64,000 bases of DNA from Micromonospora sp. WMMD961 (GTDB lineage Bacteria; Actinomycetota; Actinomycetes; Mycobacteriales; Micromonosporaceae). The notes beneath the pieces were generated by a model, which saw only the letters and a program-made list of their open reading frames with translations, was not told where the DNA came from and ran no database searches. The stretch lies in the NCBI RefSeq assembly GCF_029626145.1, contig NZ_JARUBJ010000002.1, positions 3,383,501 through 3,447,500 on the forward strand, in the 5' to 3' direction. The stretch's first letter is position 1; every line of letters starts with the position of its first letter. Of the stretch, positions 16,425-24,794 are shown one piece after another. A program made the translations under genes and the position numbers.

Positions 16425-17573
16425 GTGAAACGCGTCAAGACGGCCGTCGCGCAGATCCGCAGTCGCGGTGGCCGGGCGAGCCGACTGCGGCTCAGCCAGT
16501 TGGAGGCCGCCCTGGTCATCTCGGTGCAGGCCGGGCTGGCCGCGGCCCTGGCCTGGTCGATCGGGCACGACCTGCTGGGCAATCCCGCGCCGATCTTCGC
16601 CCCCTCCGCCGCGGTGGGCACGATCGTCGCCGCGCTCGGGCAACGCGCTCACCGGACCATCGAACTGCTGCTCGGTGTCGGCCTCGGCATCGCCACCACC
16701 GACTTCCTGTTGAGTTTTCTGGGCACCGGGTTCTGGCAGACCGGATTCGTCGTCGGGTGTGCCGTCCTCGCGACGCTCGTGCTCTTCGGGCGCAGTGGGG
16801 CTGCCGTCGGCCAGGCGGGCGGCACGGCGGTGCTGCTCGCGACCCTCGCCCCGGCTCAGAACGACCTCGAATGGCCGCGGATCGTCGAGGCGATGGTCGG
16901 CGGCGCGGTGGGCCTCGTGGTGGTCGCGTTGCTGGTGCCGCTGAACCCGATGCGGATCCTCGACCGGGATGCGGCGCCGATCTATCAGCGGCTCGCCGGT
17001 CAGCTGCGGGAGGTGTCCGGTGCGCTGACAGCGGGGGACCGGCCGCGGGCGATTCGCGCCCTGGATCTGCTCCGCGACATCGGTCCCGCGTTGGACCGGA
17101 TGCACCAGGCGCTCAGTGGCGCCGAAGAGGTGGTCAGCCTGGCCCCTGCCCGCTGGTTGCGCCGGCAGGACGTGGAGCGGTTCGCGCGTGCCAGTCAGCA
17201 GGTGGAACGCGTCATCGAACACAGCCGTGGGGTCGCCCGCCGATCGGCGATGGCACTGCAGTACCACGAGCGGATTCCTCCTGACCTGTCCGCCGGCGTC
17301 GGACGGCTCGCCGACGCGGTCGAACTGCTGCGCCGCGAGCATCGCGCTGGACGTCCGACCGAGAGGACCCACCAGGCGGTGCGCGACGCCGTCTACCGGG
17401 CGGGCCGGGCCCGCGCCCAGGGCGTCGACGAGTTCGGCGACGCCGTGGTGACCCAGCTCCGTACCGCTGCCAGCGACCTTCTCCGGGCGATCGGGTACGA
17501 CGCGACGTCAGCGAACGACGAGGTGCGCAAGGCGGTACAGGACGGCGAAGCCTCCGTGCACGGGGGCGGGTGA
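16425..17573 (+). CDS. aromatic acid exporter-like (FUSC/DUF939) membrane protein
   Basis: 382 residues with a GTG start. After a short basic stretch come six membrane helices (about residues 28-180: LEAALVISVQAGLAAALAW, GTIVAALG, LLLGVGLGIATTDFLL, GFVVGCAVLATLVLFG, AGGTAVLLATLAP, GGAVGLVVVALLVPLNP). A long helical cytoplasmic tail follows, with many Arg, Glu and Leu residues that could form coiled coils. This fits the FUSC/aromatic-acid-exporter family. It is convergent with the TetR gene and probably monocistronic. Confidence 0.85.
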   Translation: MKRVKTAVAQIRSRGGRASRLRLSQLEAALVISVQAGLAAALAWSIGHDLLGNPAPIFAPSAAVGTIVAALGQRAHRTIELLLGVGLGIATTDFLLSFLGTGFWQTGFVVGCAVLATLVLFGRSGAAVGQAGGTAVLLATLAPAQNDLEWPRIVEAMVGGAVGLVVVALLVPLNPMRILDRDAAPIYQRLAGQLREVSGALTAGDRPRAIRALDLLRDIGPALDRMHQALSGAEEVVSLAPARWLRRQDVERFARASQQVERVIEHSRGVARRSAMALQYHERIPPDLSAGVGRLADAVELLRREHRAGRPTERTHQAVRDAVYRAGRARAQGVDEFGDAVVTQLRTAASDLLRAIGYDATSANDEVRKAVQDGEASVHGGG

Positions 17574-17583
17574 GCCGGGCGGC

Positions 17584-18216
17584 TCAACGCGCGTCCGGCC
17601 GGTCCCTGACGGCGTCGTCGCCGAAGGCGGCGGTGAGGGCCTTCGCGACCAGGTCGGGCAGCTCGCTGAGTCCGTCGTCCTCGGCCCACCGCACGAGTGC
17701 CGTGTGCATGGCGGCCAGGCAGGCGCTCGCCGCCGCGTGGGCGTGGAACACGGCGTCGGGATCGGTGTCGTCCCCGAGGGCGGTGACGATGGCCTGCTGG
17801 AGGGCGTAGTTGTTGTCCAGGTGCTTGGCCCGCAGGGCCGGCGTCGAGATCATGAGCCGGAGTCGGGCGAGCAGGAACTGCCCGCTTGCCGACAGGCCGT
17901 CGCCACGGCCGCCGGTCAGGGCCGCGGTCGACTCGATCAGCGCGCCGCCGATGCGGCGTACCAGGGGCTGGTTGGCGGGTGACGCGGCGATCCGGTCGGC
18001 GACGAGTTGGGCGTGCTGGTCGATGAGGACGAGGTCCTCCTTCGTGGGGAAGTGCCGATAGACGGTCATCGGGGACACGCCCGCGGCCTCGGCCACGTCG
18101 TTCACCGTGGTGGCGTCGTACCCGCGTTCGGTGAACAGCCGCACCGCGTGCGCCTGGATCGCGCGTTGCGTCTCGGCTCGGCGTTGCGCGCGCAGGGTCG
18201 ACTGCTGGTCGGGCAT
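17584..18216 (-). CDS. TetR/AcrR family transcriptional regulator
   Basis: 210 residues. The HTH lies at about residues 22-62 (IQAHAVRLFTERGYDATTVN, VAEAAGVSPMTVYRHFPTKE), and the C-terminus is an actinomycete TetR_C-type helical domain. It is divergent from an SDR gene; the 70-nt gap contains a 27-bp near-perfect palindrome plus an extra half-site, strongly suggesting local repression of both genes. Ligand unknown. Confidence 0.92.
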   Translation of the reverse strand: MPDQQSTLRAQRRAETQRAIQAHAVRLFTERGYDATTVNDVAEAAGVSPMTVYRHFPTKEDLVLIDQHAQLVADRIAASPANQPLVRRIGGALIESTAALTGGRGDGLSASGQFLLARLRLMISTPALRAKHLDNNYALQQAIVTALGDDTDPDAVFHAHAAASACLAAMHTALVRWAEDDGLSELPDLVAKALTAAFGDDAVRDRPDAR

Positions 18217-18220
18217 GTGA

Positions 18221-18265
18221 TAGACACTACCTCAGTGATAGTCACTACCAGATTGGTAGCGACTA
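18221..18265. promoter_or_regulatory. TetR operator: 12-bp dyad plus third half-site
   Basis: TAGTCACTACCA (18239-18250) and TGGTAGCGACTA (18254-18265) form a dyad with one mismatch and a 3-nt spacer. TAGACACTACC (18221-18231) is an additional direct copy. The site overlaps the region where both divergent promoters must lie. Confidence 0.75.
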
Positions 18266-18286
18266 ACAAAAGGTGAGGTGGTTGGC

Positions 18287-19051
18287 GTGGGCGATCTGAC
18301 CGGCACAACGGCTCTGGTGACCGGTGCGTCCCGTGGCATCGGGCAGGCGATCGCGGTCCGACTGGCGGCGAACGGCGCGATGGTCCTCGTCCACTTCGGC
18401 ACCGACGAGGACGGCGCGACGGCGACAGTCGGCGACATCGAGCGCGCCGGTGGTACCGCGCTCGCCGTCCGGGCGGAGCTGGGCGTGGACGACGACGTCG
18501 AGACGCTTTTCGCGGGAGTGGAGACCGGCCTGGCCGGGCGTCCACTTGACATCCTCGTCAACAACGCGGCCACCCCGCCGGCCGGCCCGCTCGGGGTCAC
18601 GACGCGGGCGCAGTTCGACCACCTCTTCGCGGTGAACGTGCGAGCGCCGTACTTCATCACCCAGCGGGCGTTGCCACTGCTGCGCGACGGTGGCCGCATC
18701 ATCACGATCTCGTCGGTGGCGACCCGGATGGCCAACACCACGCAGACGTCCTTCGCCATGACGAAGGGCGCTGTCGAGACGATGAGCATGACCGTGGCCA
18801 ACCAGGTCGGGGTCCGGGGGATCACCGTCAACGCGGTCGCCCCCGGCGCCACCCGCACGGCGACCAACGGACCGGCCTTCGAGGCGGCGGGCCTGGCCGA
18901 CCTCATCGCCGCGACGACCGCCCTGAACCGGCTGGGCGAGGCCGACGACGTGGCCGAGGTGGTCGCGTTCCTCGCCTCCGACGCTGGACGTTGGATCACC
19001 GGCCAGGTCATCGATGCTAGTGGCGGCCTGTTCCTCGGGCCGCGGCTCTGA
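18287..19051 (+). CDS. short-chain dehydrogenase/reductase (FabG-like)
   Basis: 254 residues from the GTG at 18287, placed 8 nt after AGGTGAGG; a GTG at 18278 lies inside that site and is less likely. Classical SDR features are mostly present: VTGASRGIGQAIAVRLAANG for NAD(P), LVNNAATPPAG, the catalytic-Ser strand IITISSVATRM, a Phe in place of the usual Tyr (TSFAMTKGAVETMS, with the Lys kept), and VNAVAPGATRT. Loss of the Tyr hydroxyl would be expected to lower activity, so it is an atypical member. It is divergent from its likely repressor at 17584-18216. Its stop abuts the stop of the convergent serpin-like gene. Confidence 0.9.
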   Translation: MGDLTGTTALVTGASRGIGQAIAVRLAANGAMVLVHFGTDEDGATATVGDIERAGGTALAVRAELGVDDDVETLFAGVETGLAGRPLDILVNNAATPPAGPLGVTTRAQFDHLFAVNVRAPYFITQRALPLLRDGGRIITISSVATRMANTTQTSFAMTKGAVETMSMTVANQVGVRGITVNAVAPGATRTATNGPAFEAAGLADLIAATTALNRLGEADDVAEVVAFLASDAGRWITGQVIDASGGLFLGPRL

Positions 19052-20293
19052 TCACCGCTCGACGGCGTCGGCCTCGGACAGGTCCTCCGGCTCGCTGATC
19101 CAGGCGGAGAAGACCGGCAGCCCGTGCCACGGCCCGGTGACACCGTCGGCCCCGGTGTCGGTGGCGACGGCCACCACCGCGTACGGGTGACCGAAGCGCA
19201 GCTCGGCGGTGCGGGCGACGCCCTCGGGCGGCAGGCTGACCAGGCCGAACATACCGGTCACCGCCGCCGCCTCGAAGCCGTACCGGTCGAAGCGGGCCAC
19301 CGCCGACTGCCGCGCCTCGAAACGGTCCACGGGTGTCGCCAGCGCCCTCGCCAGCGTGGCGGTCGCGGCGGGGAAGCCGAGCGTCGGGGCGGCCAGGTCG
19401 TGGTCGCTGCGAGCCGACCAGCACGGCAGCACCGCGTGGTGTCGCTCCTCGCGGCCGTCCCGGGCCCGGGTGCGTACACGTTCCTCGCGTACCGTCCACA
19501 GCGGAGCGTCGCCGAGCGGCAGGTCGAACAGCGACCGAGCACCGGCCGGCTGCGTGCCGTCGGCCGCGCCGGCGCTGAGGTCGTACGCGACGGCCAGTAC
19601 CTCGGCCGGCGGCACCTGCGGCGCGGCGGCTACCGAGAGGACCACCAGCCCCGCACCGTCGGTCGTCCGGGCCGGGGCGGCGTGCACGATCACGTCACCG
19701 GCCCGCGTGGTCGACACGATGGCGCACCGGTGGCCCTGGCCCGGGCTGCGCAGCGCCCGGCGCAGCTTGCCCGCCCACGGGCTGTCGACGCCGAGCGCGC
19801 GGGCGTCGGCGACGTCGAACGGGGTTGCCCAGGACACCCGGGTGGCCAGGGCGCTGGCCAGGGCGAAGACCACGTCCGGGCCGACCTTCAACGGGAACGT
19901 CTCGACCAGACCGTCGGTGTGCTCGCGCGCCCAGGCGTCCAGCCCGGCCTGGTCGGGCAGTACGCCGACCTCGGTGCTCCGGGGCAGCGCGGCCCGCCAC
20001 CTGCTCGACCCGACGTCGCCCCGCCCCGACCGTTGCCAGAGCGCGGTGGCGGACCTGACCAGCGGGTGCGGCGCGTCCAGCAGCGTGCGGGCAGCCTCGG
20101 CGGCACCCGCCAGGTCGGTGCCCAGGGCGTCGGCCAGGCCCGCGCCGGCCGGGTCGTGGTCGGCGGCCGTCGTGGCGCAGACCGCGAGCAGCAGCCAGGC
20201 GCCGAGCGGGGAGGCGACGTGGTGCCGGTCGCCGACCGTGGCGTGCAGCCGTGCGGCGTACCCGGACAGTGGCCCGTGCAGGTCGGTCGTCAT
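19052..20293 (-). CDS. divergent serpin-like protein
   Basis: 413 residues. The order of motifs follows the serpin fold: HHVASPLGAWLLLAVCA (helix-B region, cf. SPLSI), LDAWAREHTDGLVETFPLKV followed by VVFALASALATRVSWATPFD (helix F and strand 3A), YGFEAAAVTGMFG (hinge before the reactive loop, cf. EAAAAT), and FGHPYAVVAVAT with GLPVFSAWISEPEDL (C-terminal strands, cf. PFLFLI...GRVxxP). No signal peptide is visible, so it would act inside the cell unless exported otherwise. Serpins trap serine or cysteine proteases by loop insertion; here the reactive-loop length and inhibitory ability are uncertain. Its start ATG is 26 nt from the Nudix stop upstream. Confidence 0.65.
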   Translation of the reverse strand: MTTDLHGPLSGYAARLHATVGDRHHVASPLGAWLLLAVCATTAADHDPAGAGLADALGTDLAGAAEAARTLLDAPHPLVRSATALWQRSGRGDVGSSRWRAALPRSTEVGVLPDQAGLDAWAREHTDGLVETFPLKVGPDVVFALASALATRVSWATPFDVADARALGVDSPWAGKLRRALRSPGQGHRCAIVSTTRAGDVIVHAAPARTTDGAGLVVLSVAAAPQVPPAEVLAVAYDLSAGAADGTQPAGARSLFDLPLGDAPLWTVREERVRTRARDGREERHHAVLPCWSARSDHDLAAPTLGFPAATATLARALATPVDRFEARQSAVARFDRYGFEAAAVTGMFGLVSLPPEGVARTAELRFGHPYAVVAVATDTGADGVTGPWHGLPVFSAWISEPEDLSEADAVER

Positions 20294-20319
20294 GCCCCTA
20301 CTGTGCCCGCCGGCCCGGC

Positions 20320-20835
20320 TCACGACCACAGCTCGAACGGCTCGTCGATGGCCTCGCCGGCGAGGAACGGCGTGAGCAGCCGGGGGAGCTGCCCGGGGTA
20401 GAAGCGTTGCGGGCTGGCGACCACCTCGCGCAGTGGCCACCACCGGAAGTCGAAGTAGTCCTCCCGCTCGTAGTCGAGCCGGTGCGTCTCGTCCACGTCC
20501 GGACCGGGGCCGGCCAGCCGTACCGCGACGACCACCTCGTCCTGCAGGTGCCGTACCTGGCGGTGCAGGAAGCTGGCCCGCCGACGCCAGGTCGGCGCCC
20601 CCACCTGGTCGGCGCCGACCACGATGCCGGTCTCCTCCCGCAGCTCCCGCAGCGCGGTGTCGCGGTAGGTCTCGCCAGGGTCCATGCCGCCGCCGGGCAG
20701 CTCCCACCAGGTGCCCAGCCGGGGATGGTCGGGGTCCTGGGTGTGGAAGAGCAACACCCGGTCCAGGCTGTCGGTAACCACCACCCGCACCGCGCGTCGC
20801 TCCAGGATGGGCAGGTCGCGGGGAAGCTCGTCCAT
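20320..20835 (-). CDS. Nudix hydrolase
   Basis: 171 residues. The Nudix box reads GGGMDPGETYRDTALRELRE followed by ETGIVVG, fully matching the family. Flanking features are RRAVRVVVTDSLDRVLLFHT at the start and EDYFDFRWWPLREVVASPQ later, the latter common in actinomycete Nudix proteins. It is probably cotranscribed with the serpin-like gene 26 nt downstream. The PemK-like gene diverges 50 nt away. Confidence 0.9.
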   Translation of the reverse strand: MDELPRDLPILERRAVRVVVTDSLDRVLLFHTQDPDHPRLGTWWELPGGGMDPGETYRDTALRELREETGIVVGADQVGAPTWRRRASFLHRQVRHLQDEVVVAVRLAGPGPDVDETHRLDYEREDYFDFRWWPLREVVASPQRFYPGQLPRLLTPFLAGEAIDEPFELWS

Positions 20836-20885
20836 CGGGCCAGTCTGCCGTAGCGCCCACCTCGGCGGCGGGTAGGCTGCCCGCC

Positions 20886-21377
20886 GTGGCTGGTCTGTTG
20901 AGGAATGTCGCGGCTCGTATCTCCCGGGTGGGCGAGGTGCTCCCGTCGCCCCGACGCAGCGGGCCCGCCCCCGCGCAGGTGGCCCGCCGCCGCCAGGTGA
21001 GCGCGTTGCAGCGCCGGGAGCTGACCTACGCCCCGGAGCGCGACGGCCAGGCCGACCCCGGCGAGATCGTGTGGACGTGGGTGCCGTACGAGGACGACCC
21101 CCGGCAGGGCAAGGACCGGCCGGTGCTGGTCGTCGGGCGGCACAGCCGGACGCTGTTCGGGCTGATGCTGTCCAGTCAGAGCGAGCGCGACGGGCAGCGG
21201 CACTGGTTCGCGCTCGGGCCGGGCGAGTGGGACCGCGACAACCGGCCGAGCTGGGTTCGGTTGGACCGGGTGCTCACCATGCGCGAGGACAGCATCCGCC
21301 GCGAGGGTGCCGTGTTGGACCGGCCTCGGTTCGACCGGGTCGGGCAGGCGCTGCGCGCCGGCTACGGCTGGCGCTGA
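20886..21377 (+). CDS. PemK/MazF-like (CcdB-fold) protein, no visible antitoxin
   Basis: 163 residues with a GTG start. An unusual basic N-terminal half (about 55 residues) precedes a PemK-like domain: DPGEIVWTWVPYEDDPRQGK, DRPVLVVGRHSRTLFGLMLS and SWVRLDRVLTMREDSIRREG. MazF/PemK toxins are ribonucleases of about 110 residues paired with an upstream antitoxin; neither neighbour here looks like an antitoxin. It may be a domesticated family member. Start alternatives exist within the N-terminal extension. Confidence 0.8.
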   Translation: MAGLLRNVAARISRVGEVLPSPRRSGPAPAQVARRRQVSALQRRELTYAPERDGQADPGEIVWTWVPYEDDPRQGKDRPVLVVGRHSRTLFGLMLSSQSERDGQRHWFALGPGEWDRDNRPSWVRLDRVLTMREDSIRREGAVLDRPRFDRVGQALRAGYGWR

Positions 21378-21404
21378 CCGTACCGCCGTCGAGCGGGTCG
21401 TCGG

Positions 21405-22055
21405 TCAGGCCGGTTCGCGGCTCGGGCCGACCGCGGCGCCGCGCGCGTCCGGCGGCGGGTACGGTTGCTCGGCGAGCAGCCGGGCGAGGTGTGCGGTGTT
21501 GAGCGCCAGTGCCTTCGTGGTGCGGCCGGTGGTGTCCGGCTTCGGGCCGGCGTCGCGGTAGTCCACTGTGTGCAGCGCCTCGCCGACCCAGTAGGTCGCC
21601 GCGGCGGCAGCGAGGGTGAAGCCGACCTCGTTGAGCGCCTGCTGCACCTGGCCGATCGTGTGGTGCGCGCCGTCCTCGTTGCCGACGACTGCCACACCGG
21701 CCACCTTGCCGTAGGTGAGCAGCCGGCCCTCGTCGTCGGTCTCGGAGAGTTCGGCGTCGAGGCGTTCGAGGACCATCTTGCAGACGCTCGACGGCTGACC
21801 GAGCCAGATCGGCGTGGCGATGACGAGGACCTGGGCCGCCAGGAGTTTGGCGCGGATCGCCGGCCAACCGTCGCCGTCGCCCTCGTCGGTGGACACCCCG
21901 AAGCGCACGTCGTGGTCGACGACCCGGACCAGTTCGCCATCCACGCCCTGCGCGGCCAACTCGGCCAGCACCTCCTGGCCGAGCTGCTCGGCGCTGGACG
22001 GTGCGGGTGACGGCTTGAGGGTGCAGTTGAGCACGAGGGCACGGATGCTCGCCAC
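21405..22055 (-). CDS. flavodoxin/NADPH-dependent FMN reductase family protein
   Basis: 216 residues from the GTG at 22055, preceded by GAAGGGA. Motifs of the flavodoxin-like fold are seen: ALVLNCTLKPSPAPSSAEQL (FMN phosphate loop), ALVLIATPIW-like LVIATPIWLGQPSSVCKMVL, and GVAVVGNEDGAHHTIGQVQQ. Such proteins bind FMN and reduce quinones, nitro compounds or metals; the substrate is not apparent. The longer frame to 22556 is antisense to the phosphotransferase gene and was not used. Confidence 0.88.
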   Translation of the reverse strand: MASIRALVLNCTLKPSPAPSSAEQLGQEVLAELAAQGVDGELVRVVDHDVRFGVSTDEGDGDGWPAIRAKLLAAQVLVIATPIWLGQPSSVCKMVLERLDAELSETDDEGRLLTYGKVAGVAVVGNEDGAHHTIGQVQQALNEVGFTLAAAAATYWVGEALHTVDYRDAGPKPDTTGRTTKALALNTAHLARLLAEQPYPPPDARGAAVGPSREPA

Positions 22056-22175
22056 GTCGATTCCCTTCGGCCGTCGAGTGAGGTTGCTGCCTCCCCATAC
22101 CCGGACGCCGGCCTGGGACACCTCCGCACGACTAATGCACTGGGCGGGACTGCCGGCCGGTGGCATGGTGGCCGC

Positions 22176-23198
22176 ATGACCGAGGGCGATTCGCGGCGGC
22201 TGGCCGAGCAGGTCCGGGCCGGCTTCGGCCTGAGTGTTTCCGCGCTGGAGCAGGTGACCCACGGCGCGGACCAGCACGCCCGACTGTGGCTGGCCCGGAC
22301 CGTCGACGACGGTCGGTACGCGGTGAAACTGAGCGGTGGTGGCACCGCGGCCGGCCTGGTCGTGACGGCATACCTGGCGGACCAGGGGGTGCCGGGGATC
22401 GCCGCGCCGCTGCGGACCCGTGACGGTGGGCTGTTCGTCGACCACGACGGGTGCCGGCTCTCGGTGGTGCCGTGGATATCCGACCAGCGGGCCCTCGACG
22501 GCCCGATGACCGACGCGCACTGGCGCGCGTACGGCGAGGTGCTGGCCGCTGTGCACGCGGTGCCGGTGACCGCGGAGTTACGGGGACTGCTGCCGGCGGG
22601 CGGTGCGGCGTACCCCTCGATCGTGGCCTCGACCCGGGCGGTGGCCGAGCGGTTGCGCGACGCGGGCCGTGACGACCCCGCCGGTCCGTCGGTCGGGGAG
22701 CTGGCTGCGGTGTGGTCGGCGGCGGCCGGGCAGATCCAGCTGCTGACCCGGGAGGTCGAACGCCTCGCCGCCGACCGGCCGGCCCGGCCTGGCCCGGACG
22801 TGGTCTGCCACGGCGATCCGCACCTGGGCAACCTGCTGCTCGGCGTGGACGGGCGGGTCTGGTTGATCGACTGGGACGACGCGGTGCTCGCCCCGCCCGA
22901 GTGTGACCTGATGTTCGTCCTCGGCGGGGTGCTCGCCTTCGCCCCGGTCAGCGCTGCCCAGCAGGAGGCTGCCCTCGCCGGGTATGGCGTGGTCGACATC
23001 GATCCGGCCCGTCTCGCCTGGTTCCTCGCGGTCCGTGCGCTGGACGACCTCAGCGACTGGACCCGGCAGGCGTTGGATCCGGACGCCGAGAGGGCCGACC
23101 GGGACCGGGCGGCGCGGATCGTGCGGGGGCTGGTGTCCGAGGTCGGTCTGGTGACTCTCGCCGACGTGGCGCTGCGCAGCCTCGACCGGCGGCGCTGA
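22176..23198 (+). CDS. aminoglycoside-phosphotransferase-fold kinase
   Basis: 340 residues of the APH/choline kinase fold. The catalytic loop VVCHGDPHLGNLLLGVDG and metal-binding VWLIDWDDAVLAPPECDLMF are intact at about residues 207-245; the ATP-binding lysine is in YAVKLSGG near residue 48. It could phosphorylate an antibiotic or a cellular alcohol; specificity cannot be read from sequence. It lies 165 nt upstream of rox on the same strand, but the rox promoter lies between, so resistance to an aminoglycoside should not be assumed. Confidence 0.85.
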   Translation: MTEGDSRRLAEQVRAGFGLSVSALEQVTHGADQHARLWLARTVDDGRYAVKLSGGGTAAGLVVTAYLADQGVPGIAAPLRTRDGGLFVDHDGCRLSVVPWISDQRALDGPMTDAHWRAYGEVLAAVHAVPVTAELRGLLPAGGAAYPSIVASTRAVAERLRDAGRDDPAGPSVGELAAVWSAAAGQIQLLTREVERLAADRPARPGPDVVCHGDPHLGNLLLGVDGRVWLIDWDDAVLAPPECDLMFVLGGVLAFAPVSAAQQEAALAGYGVVDIDPARLAWFLAVRALDDLSDWTRQALDPDAERADRDRAARIVRGLVSEVGLVTLADVALRSLDRRR

Positions 23199-23283
23199 GC
23201 GGGGCAGACACGTCCGGCGAGGACGGACAAGAAGAACGGCAAGGAGGTCATGCGCTCCTTGCCACCTCCAACGTATATCGCAC

Positions 23284-23308
23284 CCCGGGTCTTGCGGCAA
23301 GACCCGGG
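23284..23308. promoter_or_regulatory. rifamycin-associated element (RAE)-type palindrome
   Basis: CCCGGGTCTTGC (23284-23295), one spacer base, then GCAAGACCCGGG (23297-23308) give a perfect 12-bp dyad 55 nt before the rox start. Its core GGGTCTTGCGGCAAGACCC matches the known rifamycin-associated element, a 19-bp inverted repeat found upstream of rifamycin-inactivating genes in actinomycetes and needed for rifampicin induction. The match is from memory of the published consensus (GGGGCTTGC...GCAAG.CCC type). Confidence 0.85.
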
Positions 23309-23362
23309 TGGTGCTGCAGAATCTCCTGCCGAAGCCCAAACCTGGGAAAATCGGGGTATTCT

Positions 23363-24790
23363 GTGATCGATGTGATCATTGCCGGCGGTGGACCGACCGG
23401 CCTGATGCTGGCCGCCGAGTTGCGGCTGCACGGCGTGCGCGTGCTCGTGGTGGAGAAGGACAGCGAGCCGACCCCGTTCGTCCGCTCGCTGGGCCTGCAC
23501 GCGCGCAGCATCGAGGTGATGGACCAGCGCGGCCTGCTAAAGCGGTTCCTCGCGCTCGGCCAGCAGCACCCGGTGGGTGGCTTCTTCGCCGCCATCCCCA
23601 AGCCGTCGCCGGGCGGGCTGGACACCGCCCACGCGTACGTCCTCGGCATCCCGCAGACCACCACCGACCGTCTGCTGGCCGAGCACGCCAGCGACGTCGG
23701 CGTCGAGATCCGGCGGGGCTGCGAACTGGTCGGCCTCGACCAGGACGACCACGGGGTGACCGTCGACCTCGCCGGCGGCGAGCAGGTGCGCTCGCGCTAC
23801 CTCGTCGGCTGCGACGGCGGCCGCAGCACCGTGCGCAAGCTGCTCGGTGTCGGCTTTCCCGGCGAGCCCAGTCAGGTCGAGTCGTTGCTCGGCGAGATGG
23901 AGGTGGGCGTGGCGCCGGAGGCGGTGGCCAACGTGGTGGCCGAGGTCCGTAGGACCCACCTGCGATTCGGTCTCGGGCCGCTCGGCGACGGGGTGTACCG
24001 CGTCCTCGTCCCCGCCGAGGGGGTGGCCGAGGACCGTTCGGTCCCGCCGACCATCGAGGAATTCAAAGAGCAACTCCGGGTGTACGCGGGCACCGACTTC
24101 GGCGTGCACTCGCCGCGCTGGCTCTCCCGCTTCGGCGACGCCACCCGGCTGGCCGAGCGCTACCGGACCGGCCGGGTTCTGCTGGCCGGCGACGCCGCGC
24201 ACATCCACCCGCCGACCGGTGGGCAGGGGCTCAACCTAGGCATCCAGGACGCGTTCAACCTCGGCTGGAAACTGGCCGCCGAGGTCGACGGCTGGGCGCC
24301 GGAAGGGCTGCTGGACAGCTACCACGCCGAGCGGCACCCGGTGGCGGCCGACGTACTCACCAACACCCGCGCGCAGATGGTGCTGCTGTCGCCGGAGCCG
24401 GGCCCACGGGCGGTGCGTCAGCTGCTGGCGGAGCTGCTGGACTTCGAGGAGGTCAACCGGTACCTGATCGAGAAGGTCACCGCGATCGGGGTCCGGTACG
24501 ACTTCGGCGAGGGCCACGAGCTACTCGGCCGGCACCTGCGCGACGTGCGGCTGAAGCACTGCCGCCTCTACGAGCTGATGCGCGGTGGTCGAGGTCTGCT
24601 GCTCGACCAGACCGGCCGGCTCTCCGTCGGCGGGTGGGCGGACCGGGTCGACCACGTCGTCGACGTCAGCGACGAGCTGGAGGCGCCCGCCGTGCTGCTG
24701 CGACCGGACGGCCACGTGGCGTGGGCGGGCGACGATCAGACGGACCTTCTCGGTCAGCTACCCAGGTGGTTCGGCGCACCCGTCAGCTGA
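23363..24790 (+). CDS. rox: rifampicin monooxygenase (FAD-dependent)
   Basis: 475 residues, the usual Rox length. The class A flavoprotein hydroxylase signature set is complete: VIIAGGGPTGLMLAAELRLH for FAD, VGCDGGRSTVRKLLGVGFPG (DG motif), RVLLAGDAAHIHPPTGGQGL (GD motif) and a thioredoxin-like C-terminal domain. Rox-specific stretches such as SRFGDATRLAERYR and GLGPLGDGVYRVLVPAEGVA are present. Rox hydroxylates rifamycins at the naphthyl ring, causing ring opening and loss of activity. The upstream palindrome predicts rifamycin-inducible expression. The GTG at 23363 lacks a strong ribosome site but begins exactly at the conserved MIDVIIAGGG. Confidence 0.93.
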   Translation: MIDVIIAGGGPTGLMLAAELRLHGVRVLVVEKDSEPTPFVRSLGLHARSIEVMDQRGLLKRFLALGQQHPVGGFFAAIPKPSPGGLDTAHAYVLGIPQTTTDRLLAEHASDVGVEIRRGCELVGLDQDDHGVTVDLAGGEQVRSRYLVGCDGGRSTVRKLLGVGFPGEPSQVESLLGEMEVGVAPEAVANVVAEVRRTHLRFGLGPLGDGVYRVLVPAEGVAEDRSVPPTIEEFKEQLRVYAGTDFGVHSPRWLSRFGDATRLAERYRTGRVLLAGDAAHIHPPTGGQGLNLGIQDAFNLGWKLAAEVDGWAPEGLLDSYHAERHPVAADVLTNTRAQMVLLSPEPGPRAVRQLLAELLDFEEVNRYLIEKVTAIGVRYDFGEGHELLGRHLRDVRLKHCRLYELMRGGRGLLLDQTGRLSVGGWADRVDHVVDVSDELEAPAVLLRPDGHVAWAGDDQTDLLGQLPRWFGAPVS

Positions 24791-24794
24791 ACGG

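Noticed and set aside
22176..23198. Aminoglycoside resistance gene
   Set aside because: The fold fits, but many APH-fold proteins phosphorylate other substrates, and no resistance context supports it.
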